This document shows, in pieces, positions 52,623 through 60,665 of a DNA stretch of 64,000 nucleotides. Source of the DNA: Marinomonas sp. SBI8L (lineage in GTDB: Bacteria; Pseudomonadota; Gammaproteobacteria; Pseudomonadales; Marinomonadaceae); NCBI RefSeq assembly GCF_001624705.1, contig NZ_JSEO01000003.1, positions 372,001-436,000 of the forward strand, read 5' to 3'. Numbering within the stretch: position 1 is the first letter of the stretch; each line of letters opens with the position of its first letter. A program made the position numbers and the translations under genes. The notes under the pieces are model-generated. The model searched no databases, was not told where the DNA came from, and saw nothing but the letters and a program-made list of their open reading frames with translations.

Positions 52623-53891
52623 TTAAAATCGAGTCACTTTAAACGCGTTACAATTAATCTTAGGTGTTTTTTGGGTAACAATAGCGGTTAATAGTTCTGC
52701 ACTTGTTGCCGCTTGAGTTAATCCAAGGTGCTGATTTCCAAAAGCAAAAAAGATGCTTTCATACTCAGGGTGCTTATCTATTACAGGTAATGAATCTGGC
52801 ATAGTCGGTCGAAACCCCATCCAATCACTGGTTTTAATTTTTGTGCTTTTAAGTCGAGGGATTAGCTTTTGACTATGATAACGGAGAGATAAAAACCGTC
52901 GTTTAAAAGGTTTCAGCTTAAGTCCGCCTAACTCTGTCATTCCCACAGCTCTTAAACCTGAATGGAGTGGGCTCATCACAAACCTTCGTTCAGCAGAACC
53001 AATTGGGTGATTGAGTTTAAATGGATTATTTTTAAACGTAAGGTGATAGCCTCGCTCGGCTTCTAAAGGAATATTAAGACCGACTTTTTGTAGTAAACTT
53101 TTGCTCCAAGCACCAGTGCAAATAACCAGTTTGTCAAATGAGTAGCTGGCATCTTGTGTGATAAGTTTATTGGACTTATCGCCAGGTTGAATATCCTTGA
53201 CTGCCTCTTTGATGAAGTTCCCTTGCCTTGATAGAAAAGCAGAAAAAAGTACTTCGCAAAGCAGATGAGGGTCCTGTACGCGATAAGCGTTGGGAAAATA
53301 TAACGCATGATTTATTGTGCTGGAAAGAGCGGGTTCTAGCTTTTTCAATCTTTCACCTTGAACAAGCTCTGTTTGTATTCCCCATGCTTTTAAATAAAGA
53401 GCATGTTGTTTGGCTTGTTCTAGTTTGTTCTGCGACTCCCACACTAAGAGGTAACCGGATTTCACGAGTTGCCCACTAGCACCTATATCCAGTAAGCATT
53501 TTTTCCAAGCTGGAATTGATGCTTGGTTTAATGCTGATAAGGCGAGGCGTCCTTTTGCAGATGTGCTTGGGTGAGCGGCCGTAATAAATTTTACCAGCCA
53601 AGGTAAAATACGATGAAAGTACCCTAATGGAAGTGACAAGGGTCCATGTGGGTTTAGCCACATGGAAAGTGCACTGCGTAGGGTTTTAGTCGTGGATAAG
53701 GGGTCAATTAGCTCAGTCGCTAAGTAGCCCGCGTTACCAAATGACGCCCCTAACCCCGGTTCATTTTTGTCGATTAAGGTCACTTGAAAACCTTCTCGTT
53801 GTAACTCTAATGCGGTACAGAGACCGACCACCCCGGCACCAACAACGCCTACTGTGACAGGCTTAATTTTATTCGCGCCGAGGTTCTGCAT
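52623..53891 (-). CDS. FAD-dependent D-amino acid dehydrogenase (DadA-like)
   Basis: DAO-family flavoprotein of 422 residues. The FAD loop is VGVVGAGVVGLCTALELQ (about 13-30), with GLGASFGNAGYLATEL and the terminal WMGFRPTMPDSLPVIDKH plus FFAFGNQHLGLTQAATSAE. It is a paralogue of the hydroxyproline-cluster dehydrogenase at 22911. Its start overlaps the NhaC gene stop by one base. It should oxidise a D-amino or imino acid to the 2-imine; the reductase-like OCD gene upstream could then rebuild the L-form (inference). Confidence 0.88.
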   Translation of the reverse strand: MQNLGANKIKPVTVGVVGAGVVGLCTALELQREGFQVTLIDKNEPGLGASFGNAGYLATELIDPLSTTKTLRSALSMWLNPHGPLSLPLGYFHRILPWLVKFITAAHPSTSAKGRLALSALNQASIPAWKKCLLDIGASGQLVKSGYLLVWESQNKLEQAKQHALYLKAWGIQTELVQGERLKKLEPALSSTINHALYFPNAYRVQDPHLLCEVLFSAFLSRQGNFIKEAVKDIQPGDKSNKLITQDASYSFDKLVICTGAWSKSLLQKVGLNIPLEAERGYHLTFKNNPFKLNHPIGSAERRFVMSPLHSGLRAVGMTELGGLKLKPFKRRFLSLRYHSQKLIPRLKSTKIKTSDWMGFRPTMPDSLPVIDKHPEYESIFFAFGNQHLGLTQAATSAELLTAIVTQKTPKINCNAFKVTRF

Positions 53892-55375
53892 TAGATGTTT
53901 CCTTTTAGTGATTGGGGTTGCGCTGAATTTTCAGAGTTGGGTTGAGTATTCATGGTCTCTTCATCGGACTTTTTCGAGAACCAACCCGTTTGGGCATAAA
54001 TTATCCCAATCACAGGTGAGAGCCAACAAGCAAAAGCAAGGGGAATATAGAGTAGAGCACTGTAGTCACCTGATACGACAGTTAAACCTAAGGTCCCCAT
54101 TACAAATGCACCACCGGCATTCCATGGAATCAGTGGGGAGACCAAGGTACCGCCTTCTTCAATGGCGCGAGATAAGTTTAGACGGCTATATCCGTGCTTG
54201 CTGTATTCAGGCCCGTACATGCGGCCGGGTAGGGCGATAGATAGATAGACATCACCTGACACAACATTGGTCGCAACAGAGGTTAAAATAGCGCTAGTTT
54301 GTAATCCTCTAAAGCCTTTCGTTAATCTTAGTATCGATCTGACCACTGATTCTAAACAGCGGGTTCGTTCTAATGCGCCACCAAAGGCTAACGCAAACAT
54401 CATCAAGGTAATTACCCAGGTCATAGATGACACGCCACCTCGGTTAAGCAAGCTGTCTAACGATGCTGTATCAGTGTTAATTTTAAAGCCACTATGAGCG
54501 AAAGTCAGAACCTGGTTCAAGTTATAGTCATAGTTCACGGCTGCGACTATGGCGCCAAGAATAAAACCTGTAAATAAGGCTGGGATGGGAGAGACTTTAA
54601 AAAAGGCTAATGCCATCACGACAATTAAGGGGATTAGCGGTAAAACGCCAAGATCAAAGTGGGTACTTAAGCCTTCTTTAAATTGAGATATTTGAGCAAG
54701 TTGAGCAGTATCTGTCGCAGTTTGACCACCGACAATTAGATATATAACAAAGGCAATAGCCATAGCTGGAATGGTGGTTGGCATCATATTGCGAATATGG
54801 TCGAACACATTTGTTTCGGTCACCGCTGCGGCTAAGTTGGTGGTATCTGATAAAGGAGATATTTTATCGCCAAAAAAGGCGCCAGAAACCACTGCACCTG
54901 CACTCCAATAAATAGGCACGCCAAAAGCTGAGCCTATGCCAATTAGCGCAAGACCCACTGTTCCTACGGTTGTCCAGCTAGAACCTATGGATAGCGAAAC
55001 AACAGAGCAAAGTAACATAGAAGCCGCTAAGAACCAGCTAGGGTCTATCAGCTCTAAGCCATAATAAATGAGCATAGGCACCGTGCCGCTCGCAATCCAT
55101 GTACTTACCAGCATGCCTACAACAATTAGAGTTGCGATAGAGGGCATGGCGACATGCAGAACATGAAACGCACCAGACTCGATATCTTTCCAACGATAGC
55201 CTTGAGACCAGCCAACTAAAGCTGTAATTGCAAAGCCAATGGCTAGCGCAATATGAGGTGTAAAGTCATCATAATAAAAGATCTGAACACCTAATAAAGC
55301 GATGGTGAGAATGATAGGAATTAAAGCTAAACCTAGGCTTGGTATCGCTAGGTTTGGGGCATTATTTTTTTGCAT
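53891..55375 (-). CDS. NhaC-family Na+/H+ antiporter
   Basis: Membrane antiporter of 494 residues with about 12 helices. The NhaC features are GSSWTTVGTVGLALIGIG, GAFFGDKISPLSDTTNLAAA and TNVVSGDVYLSIALPGRMY. NhaC-type proteins exchange Na+ and H+, and some family members exchange amino acids. Here it is sandwiched between two amino-acid enzymes in one operon, so transport of the operon's substrate should be considered. Confidence 0.9.
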   Translation of the reverse strand: MQKNNAPNLAIPSLGLALIPIILTIALLGVQIFYYDDFTPHIALAIGFAITALVGWSQGYRWKDIESGAFHVLHVAMPSIATLIVVGMLVSTWIASGTVPMLIYYGLELIDPSWFLAASMLLCSVVSLSIGSSWTTVGTVGLALIGIGSAFGVPIYWSAGAVVSGAFFGDKISPLSDTTNLAAAVTETNVFDHIRNMMPTTIPAMAIAFVIYLIVGGQTATDTAQLAQISQFKEGLSTHFDLGVLPLIPLIVVMALAFFKVSPIPALFTGFILGAIVAAVNYDYNLNQVLTFAHSGFKINTDTASLDSLLNRGGVSSMTWVITLMMFALAFGGALERTRCLESVVRSILRLTKGFRGLQTSAILTSVATNVVSGDVYLSIALPGRMYGPEYSKHGYSRLNLSRAIEEGGTLVSPLIPWNAGGAFVMGTLGLTVVSGDYSALLYIPLAFACWLSPVIGIIYAQTGWFSKKSDEETMNTQPNSENSAQPQSLKGNI

Positions 55376-55448
55376 CTGTATTCTCCAGAAAGCGAAATAG
55401 CTTCGTCATTGTTTTTATTATCAGAGGTAAAAGCGCTAAGTTTTGGCG

Positions 55449-56414
55449 CTAGTTTTTTTCTTGTGAATAGGTTTTGTAAGCGAGTATCGCGGCGGCTAAA
55501 TCTTCCCTTGAATCACCCACAGACTTAAATAAGGTGATGGCTGTTTGTGGATCCGCAAGCGAATGACGGCCTGAATGTTGGCCCGAGCAAAGCTCTGAGA
55601 ATTCGGCAAGAATGACATCTTGAGTGATAGCACCTTGCTCAATCGGCATAATCAGGTCACCCGTTTCGCTTAATGCACCCGCTCTGGTATCGACAAAGAC
55701 AGCGCAATGTTGCATGGCATGATTATCTGTTTCGCGCATTGTTGGCGTGAAGCTACCGACTAGGTCTAGATGAGCGCCAGGCTTTAACCATTTACCTTGA
55801 ATTAAGGGAGTAGTCGACATAGTTGCGCAGCTAATAATATCGGCTTTACCTGCACAGGTTTCAAGTTCATCTTTTGGGCAGAAGTGTGCATTAATATCGG
55901 CAGCCTTAAGTTCATCAACTAGAGACTTTGCTGCATCCTCATTGCGATCCCATACACTTACCTTAGTAATGGGTCTAACGCTCATATGTGCAGGAATTAA
56001 ACGGCGCCCCATTCTTCCCGCACCAACCATTAATAATTCGCTGGCGTCTTCTTTTGATAAGAATTGAGAGGCTAAAGCAGATGCTGCCGCAGTACGACGA
56101 GCGGTTAATTCATTGCCTTCTAGTTGGGCTAAAGGTTGGCCTGTTTTTCCACAGCTAAGAAGGTAATGACTGCTTAATCCAGGTAGCTTAAGCGCTGCGT
56201 TACCTGGAAATACATTAACCTGTTTTATTCCTAAATATTCATTCTCCAGCCAAGCAGGCATAAGTAATAAAGTTGCGTCTGGGTTTTGCGCGACTTTAAT
56301 GTTGTGATGGTGGCGTACAGGTGAGTGAACTTTACGCGTAAAGATATCGTTTAGTGTGGAAATTAAAGCACTCCAAGGCAGCGCATTTTGAACTTGAGTG
56401 GCGTTTAGTTGCAT
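55449..56414 (-). CDS. Ornithine cyclodeaminase/mu-crystallin family enzyme
   Basis: NAD(P)-binding protein of 321 residues. ATG 56414 is chosen because the family normally starts LNATQVQNALPWSALI; the frame reaches 56447. It has QLEGNELTARRTAAASALAS (substrate Arg/Thr region), the dinucleotide loop MVGAGRMGRRLIPAH and DLVGSFTPTMRETDN. Members are ornithine cyclodeaminases or ketimine (pyrroline/piperideine-2-carboxylate) reductases. With the neighbouring D-amino acid dehydrogenase, a ketimine reductase is favoured (inference). Confidence 0.87.
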   Translation of the reverse strand: MQLNATQVQNALPWSALISTLNDIFTRKVHSPVRHHHNIKVAQNPDATLLLMPAWLENEYLGIKQVNVFPGNAALKLPGLSSHYLLSCGKTGQPLAQLEGNELTARRTAAASALASQFLSKEDASELLMVGAGRMGRRLIPAHMSVRPITKVSVWDRNEDAAKSLVDELKAADINAHFCPKDELETCAGKADIISCATMSTTPLIQGKWLKPGAHLDLVGSFTPTMRETDNHAMQHCAVFVDTRAGALSETGDLIMPIEQGAITQDVILAEFSELCSGQHSGRHSLADPQTAITLFKSVGDSREDLAAAILAYKTYSQEKN

Positions 56415-56547
56415 AACAGAATCTCTTATTGTTAGTCTTAGCTCCATGATAACGACAAGAAAAAACTGATAATTGACTGAGGCTACGGAGTTATTGACTG
56501 AAACTCTTGAAACCTAATGTTTCTCTCTTTAGATAGGCGTTTTCGCA

Positions 56548-57330
56548 ATGAATAAAAGTATGGCTCGGCGCAATTTAATTGCACGTCAGAGCGGTGAGCA
56601 TTGTCACGATTTCCCCCAGCTTCTGTTTGGTTTACATGGTCAAATGGCCTGTGAGTTCGAGGGTGAAACGGGTGAGCTTAGTAGTGGTAACCTTGCGATA
56701 GTGCCCTCGGATGAGGCGCATTTATTTAGCGGCTTAAGTGATGATAGTGAATTGTTTGTTATTGACTTAGCCCCTTTTGACCCCTTTATTAATGCCTTAG
56801 AAATAGCTTGTCAGACTTCGTTTAAAGAGACTCTGTTTCAGCAAGCTAACATTATTTCTCTCAATGCTGAGATGCTACCTTTACTTGATTTTGCCGCAGG
56901 GCAATTAGCTAAAAATCCAGGACAGCTTAATCCTCAAATTAACTGCCAGCTGGTGTCGTTATTTATGACTCAGTTATCGCAGCTTTATAGTGCTGATTCA
57001 GTAAGTGCTATGTTATGTCAGCGTCTTGATATGTTGCTATTAAATCGATTTATTGATCGCCGATTATTTGAGCCGCCAACTAATGCGGAGCTTGCGAATA
57101 TGATGCATGTGAGTGAAAGTCATTTTTATGCGTTATGCCAACAGCAAATCGGTATGACACCACAGCAATATTTGATGAGCAGGCGAATGAAAAAAGCACA
57201 ATTATTGCTCACCCAATCCAAAATGCCTTTGGTCAGTATCGCAGCAGAAACGGGTTTCTCTGACGCGTCTAGTTTCTCTCGTGCTTACAAAAGTTATTAT
57301 CAGAAAACTCCTGGCAGTAGCCGTCGCTAA
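56548..57330 (+). CDS. AraC-family regulator
   Basis: Regulator of 260 residues. The cupin N-terminal domain has SGEHCHDFPQLLFGLHGQM and GNLAIVPSDEAHLFSG. The C-terminal helix-turn-helix pair is at about 165-255 (NAELANMMHVSESHFYALCQ; VSIAAETGFSDASSFSRAYK). It is divergent from the OCD-NhaC-dehydrogenase operon, its probable target. Confidence 0.9.
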   Translation: MNKSMARRNLIARQSGEHCHDFPQLLFGLHGQMACEFEGETGELSSGNLAIVPSDEAHLFSGLSDDSELFVIDLAPFDPFINALEIACQTSFKETLFQQANIISLNAEMLPLLDFAAGQLAKNPGQLNPQINCQLVSLFMTQLSQLYSADSVSAMLCQRLDMLLLNRFIDRRLFEPPTNAELANMMHVSESHFYALCQQQIGMTPQQYLMSRRMKKAQLLLTQSKMPLVSIAAETGFSDASSFSRAYKSYYQKTPGSSRR

Positions 57331-57396
57331 CCTTTCAAGTTAAGTCACAGACAGAGTTAAGGTAACTAATTAAGATTGAGTAATAGGAAGATAATA

Positions 57397-57825
57397 ATGG
57401 AATATATTAAATCAAAAGATTCTGATGCTAATGACTTAGCGAACCTTAGGGCTCAAGCCATGAAACCCAGCTTAGTCGCCCTCGGCCGATTTGATGAAGA
57501 CAGGGTGAGGAATCGATTCTTAGAGACTTTTATCCCACAAGATACGATTAAGCTTACCCTTGAGGATGAGCTGATTGGCTTTTATGTCCTACGAACTCGT
57601 ACAGATCATATCTGGTTGGATCATTTATATATTAAACCTGAGCATCAGAATAAACAGCTTGGTAAAAAGGCTCTCACTAGAGTTATCGAGCTAGCGAAAG
57701 AAAAGGGCTTAGTCTTGCGTTTAGGCGCTTTAAAAGGCAGTCGTTCTAATAGGTTTTATCAAAATAATGGCTTTGTACAAACTCATGAAGATGAATTTGA
57801 TCTTTATTATGAATATGTTGGATAA
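57397..57825 (+). CDS. GNAT-family acetyltransferase
   Basis: Single-domain GNAT enzyme of 142 residues from ATG 57397, with AGGAAG upstream. Motif A is IWLDHLYIKPEHQNKQLGKK, with KAL helix and SNRFYQNNGFVQTHED at motif B. Substrate unknown. It lies 11 bp from the next GNAT gene and is co-transcribed with it. Confidence 0.87.
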   Translation: MEYIKSKDSDANDLANLRAQAMKPSLVALGRFDEDRVRNRFLETFIPQDTIKLTLEDELIGFYVLRTRTDHIWLDHLYIKPEHQNKQLGKKALTRVIELAKEKGLVLRLGALKGSRSNRFYQNNGFVQTHEDEFDLYYEYVG

Positions 57826-57836
57826 GGAGAAAGTGT

Positions 57837-58298
57837 ATGGAAATCAGAAAAATCACGAAAGAAAGATCAGATGTTCAGCATCTTTTAAATGAATCTGATT
57901 TATACATGCAAACTCTCTATCCAGATGAGAGTAATCATATGGAAACTCAGTCTTCTTTATTAAACGATCGTACGGATTTGATTGGCATTTTTTTAGAGGA
58001 TGAACTCGCCGCTATAGGGGCGGTAAAGCGTTTTAAGTCAAAGGACAGTTACGGAGAGATTAAGCGTATTTATGTACCTGAGAAACAAAGAGGAAAAGGC
58101 CTATCAAAAGCGATTATGTCGCACTTACATCAACTTCTTATTCAAGACGGTATTCCAATAGCAAAATTAGAAACAGGCATTTATCAGCCTGAGGCAATTG
58201 GTCTATATAAGTCCTTAGGCTATCGCGAGTGCGAACCTTTTGGCGAGTATCAACTCGATCCATTAAGTATCTTTATGGTCAAAACATTAACCAAGTAA
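57837..58298 (+). CDS. GNAT-family acetyltransferase
   Basis: GNAT enzyme of 153 residues. Motif A is EIKRIYVPEKQRGKGLSKAI, with ETGIYQPEAIGLYKSLGYRE as motif B. It is only distantly similar to the preceding GNAT. AAGGAGAAAG precedes the start. It is followed 33 bp later by a GFA-family gene on the same strand. Confidence 0.88.
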   Translation: MEIRKITKERSDVQHLLNESDLYMQTLYPDESNHMETQSSLLNDRTDLIGIFLEDELAAIGAVKRFKSKDSYGEIKRIYVPEKQRGKGLSKAIMSHLHQLLIQDGIPIAKLETGIYQPEAIGLYKSLGYRECEPFGEYQLDPLSIFMVKTLTK

Positions 58299-58331
58299 TG
58301 TGTATTTTAGCGTTTTAATAGGAGAGAGTAG

Positions 58332-58721
58332 GTGATTAAAGGAAGCTGTCTTTGTGGCAATGTTACTTATGAAATTTCGGGCGAAGTAGGCGATATCGTT
58401 CACTGTCATTGTGTTACTTGTCGAAAGGCCCATGGGGCAGCGTTTTCAAGTGTTGCGTCAGTGCCATTAGCTAATTTTCGGTTATCTGGTGCGGGAGAAT
58501 TAAGTCAGTTTGAATCCTCCCCAGGTAAAGTCAGACATTTTTGTGCAAATTGTGGCACTCAGATTTATGCAAAAAGAGAGGGTGCACAGCATATTATTTT
58601 ACGACTTGGCTCACTCGATGATGATATCTCTAGTAAAGAGATTGGCCATATTTGGACATCACAAAAAGCGAATTGGTACGAAATTAATAGCCCTTTACCG
58701 GAGCATCTCGAATTTGATTAA
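58332..58721 (+). CDS. GFA-family zinc protein
   Basis: GFA/CENP-V family protein of 129 residues, GTG start after GGAGAG. Zinc ligands are in GSCLCGNVTYE, HCHCVTCRKAHGAAFS and FCANCGTQIYA. The C-terminal part (LGSLDDDISSKEIGHI) is also found as a decayed relic at 60034-60142, so a second copy once existed nearby. Confidence 0.88.
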   Translation: MIKGSCLCGNVTYEISGEVGDIVHCHCVTCRKAHGAAFSSVASVPLANFRLSGAGELSQFESSPGKVRHFCANCGTQIYAKREGAQHIILRLGSLDDDISSKEIGHIWTSQKANWYEINSPLPEHLEFD

Positions 58722-58784
58722 AAATCGCATTCAGTATGGCTAAAAGGAGTGAAGGGTATTATTTAATTAGAGTGGTTATTGAAT

Positions 58785-59384
58785 CTAGCTGTTTTCTTTC
58801 CATGATTTAACAGTAGAAATAGCTATGTTCACATAGCCTTCTGCTGCTGTCCCATCTTCTGCATTTCTATTAATTAAGCCAATAGCTAGAAAGCACCCGA
58901 CAATAAAATCACCTGCATCTTCTGGATTTATACATGATTTAACTTTACCTAAAGACTGCTCTCTTTTGATTAAATCTATAGTAGCACTCTTCACACCTTG
59001 GTAGTGCTCAGCTGGGAATTTATCAATATTAGGATTATGAATAGAAATATTTTCAGCAAGTGTATTTACAAATAAACAGCCATACTTTCTGCTGTCTAAG
59101 TTAACGGGAGCTATTGTTCTTATTAACATTTTTTCGAAAACATCAATGCTTTCAGCATTAGCGATTGGAGCAATAATGAAATCTTTAGCGTCGACTTGGT
59201 AAGACCTTAACGCTTCTTCAAAAAGCCCTTCTTTACCATCAAATTGAGTTCTAATAGCAAATCTACCAAGGCCAATTTGCTCCTCGATGTTTTTTATTCC
59301 GAAATTGAGATAACCATTTCTCCTGAATGCCTCTCGCGCTTTTAGGATAGCTTCTTCTCTTACGTAGTTTTTTTTTCTAGGCAT
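58785..59384 (-). CDS. TetR-family regulator
   Basis: Regulator of 199 residues from ATG 59384; TTG 59393 is an alternative start. The helix-turn-helix region is about 10-55 (AILKAREAFRRNGYLNFGIK; IEEQIGLGRFAIRTQFDGKE), which resembles the AcuR/YxaF-like branch. It is divergent from a DUF4345 membrane protein gene. The palindrome at 59480-59503 lies between them and is its probable operator. Confidence 0.9.
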   Translation of the reverse strand: MPRKKNYVREEAILKAREAFRRNGYLNFGIKNIEEQIGLGRFAIRTQFDGKEGLFEEALRSYQVDAKDFIIAPIANAESIDVFEKMLIRTIAPVNLDSRKYGCLFVNTLAENISIHNPNIDKFPAEHYQGVKSATIDLIKREQSLGKVKSCINPEDAGDFIVGCFLAIGLINRNAEDGTAAEGYVNIAISTVKSWKENS

Positions 59385-59479
59385 ATAAATCAATCATCAA
59401 ATCATTCTGAAGCATAGTATTTGTTAGCTTTTAAGTAGATGCAAGTGCCTTGCACTTATTTTGATATGGAGATAAGTTT

Positions 59480-59503
59480 ATATCACTACGAGTGTAGTGA
59501 TAT
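59480..59503. promoter_or_regulatory. TetR operator candidate
   Basis: ATATCACTAC-GAGT-GTAGTGATAT is a perfect 10-bp dyad with a 4-bp spacer. It lies 20 bp before the DUF4345 start and about 95 bp from the TetR gene. Confidence 0.65.
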
Positions 59504-59522
59504 GAACTTTAAAGGTATTATT

Positions 59523-59930
59523 ATGAAAAACAGTAAAGCTTTAGTTCTAATTTTATTTGTTGCTGGTGTGATGTTGAGCTTTTTTGGAGGTTTTGCCGCT
59601 TTCTTTCCAGAAGCATATACAGGTCGTCATGATATAAGCATTTTAGGTAATGTTAATCTGTACAACGAATTTAGAGGAACGGGTGGGCTAATGCTTGCGA
59701 GTGGTTTGCTCATTTTACTAGGTGCATTTATAAAAGAGCTAGCCTATACCGCTACGATTGTTGCAGCGGTAAATTTTTTACTTTTTGCACTTGCTAGAGT
59801 GTTTTCTATCTTTGTGGATGGGGTTCCAGTTGACGGTATTATAAGAGCAACAGCTGTTGAAATGTTAGTGGGCCTTATATGTACGTGGGCATTTTTTAAA
59901 TATCGAAATGTTATTAAGGCTAAGGAATGA
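59523..59930 (+). CDS. DUF4345-like membrane protein
   Basis: Membrane protein of 135 residues from ATG 59523 (AAAGGT upstream), with four helices. The pattern FPEAYTGRHDISILGNVNLY, FRGTGGLMLASGLLILLGAF and VDGIIRATAVEMLVGLI matches DUF4345. The longer frame from 59439 reads through the operator and is rejected. It is likely repressed by the divergent TetR. Function unknown. Confidence 0.83.
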   Translation: MKNSKALVLILFVAGVMLSFFGGFAAFFPEAYTGRHDISILGNVNLYNEFRGTGGLMLASGLLILLGAFIKELAYTATIVAAVNFLLFALARVFSIFVDGVPVDGIIRATAVEMLVGLICTWAFFKYRNVIKAKE

Positions 59931-60033
59931 GTACCCATTTTTGAAAACAAGTTTTTCTTTCACCTATACATGAAAAGCTTCGAGTGCAGCCTGATTAAGC
60001 TATATTGCATATCAACTAGTATGCTTTGTATTC

Positions 60034-60142
60034 TTGGGCTCACTCGATGATGATATTTGCAGTAAAAAACAACTGTCTTTGGACATCAAAAAAGCGAATT
60101 GGAAAGAGACTAATGATCCTCTGTAGGGATGTCTAGAGCATG
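60034..60142 (+). pseudogene. Relic of a GFA-family gene (3' end only)
   Basis: About 110 bp resemble the 3' part of the GFA gene at 58332-58721. The translation FLGSLDDDICSKKQLSLDIK then KKANWKETNDPL-stop parallels LGSLDDDISSKEIGHI and QKANWYEINSPL. It has lost its 5' part and has a premature stop, so it is non-functional. The stretch 60150-60320 beyond it is very AT-rich and shows no gene. Confidence 0.75.
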
Positions 60143-60322
60143 AATAGTCACTAATAAAACTATTCACATTTTATTGGATATAAGCCTGTTTTATATTAAT
60201 TATTATAAGACAAGTTAGAAAACTAAATATTTAAAATAATCCTCCTTATATAAAATGTTTTCAATTACGCTATATTACATATATCTTTTTTGATTAAATT
60301 TATATTTTATTAGTCTAATAAC

Positions 60323-60351
60323 TTGACACTTATTGACTGTGTTGCTTACAT
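60323..60351 (+). promoter_or_regulatory. Sigma-70-type promoter candidate for the small peptide gene
   Basis: A perfect -35 TTGACA (60323-60328) is followed after 17 bp by TTACAT and overlapping TACATAAT, a weak -10 region. It lies about 55 bp upstream of the 47-codon gene, in AT-rich DNA. Confidence 0.45.
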
Positions 60352-60406
60352 AATATTTCCATTTAATTGGAAAACAATATAAAAAATATTATGAAGGAAT
60401 ATAGTT

Positions 60407-60550
60407 ATGAACAAAGTAAATGCTAGTCTTGCTAAAAAAGCCTTTTTCCAAACTGCTCAAAAAGGTGATAAGAAAACACAATTTAAAATGAAGCTAGAAA
60501 GTGATAAAAAAGCCTTTTGTGGCAAGCTGTGTTTACACACACCTAAGTAG
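60407..60550 (+). CDS. Small basic peptide with C-terminal CxxxC, candidate RiPP precursor
   Basis: A 47-residue open frame with an AAGGA ribosome site 8 bp before ATG. The peptide is strongly basic (12 Lys, only 3 acidic residues). It opens MNKVNASLAKKAFFQTAQ, has a Lys-rich middle and ends KKAFCGKLCLHTPK, with Cys 38 and Cys 42 in a CxxxC spacing and His 44. The motif KKAF occurs twice (10-13, 34-37). A -35 box lies upstream and a terminator-like hairpin follows directly, so it has its own expression unit. A GRDP-like gene comes next. Leader plus Cys-bearing core and a partner enzyme is how ribosomal-peptide clusters look, but a metal-binding or regulatory peptide is possible. I recognise no family. 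Confidence 0.6.
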   Translation: MNKVNASLAKKAFFQTAQKGDKKTQFKMKLESDKKAFCGKLCLHTPK

Positions 60551-60566
60551 CTTTTAGCATTGATTT

Positions 60567-60613
60567 AAGCGCCTTATTATTTTATAGGGAAATCAATAAG
60601 GTGCTTTCTTCTT
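60567..60613 (+). terminator. Hairpin between peptide gene and GRDP-like gene
   Basis: A 12-bp stem AAGCGCCTTATT/AATAAGGTGCTT (one G-T pair) is followed by TTCTTCTT. It would end most transcripts after the peptide gene and let a fraction continue, giving more peptide than downstream protein. Confidence 0.65.
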
Positions 60614-60665
60614 ATATTCATTATTCTTAATGAAATTGAAATATATTAAGTTGGCAGGTAATAAA

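Noticed and set aside
60630-60665. Upstream start for the GRDP-like protein adding 12 residues
   Set aside because: No ribosome site precedes ATG 60630, whereas AGG is well placed before ATG 60666.
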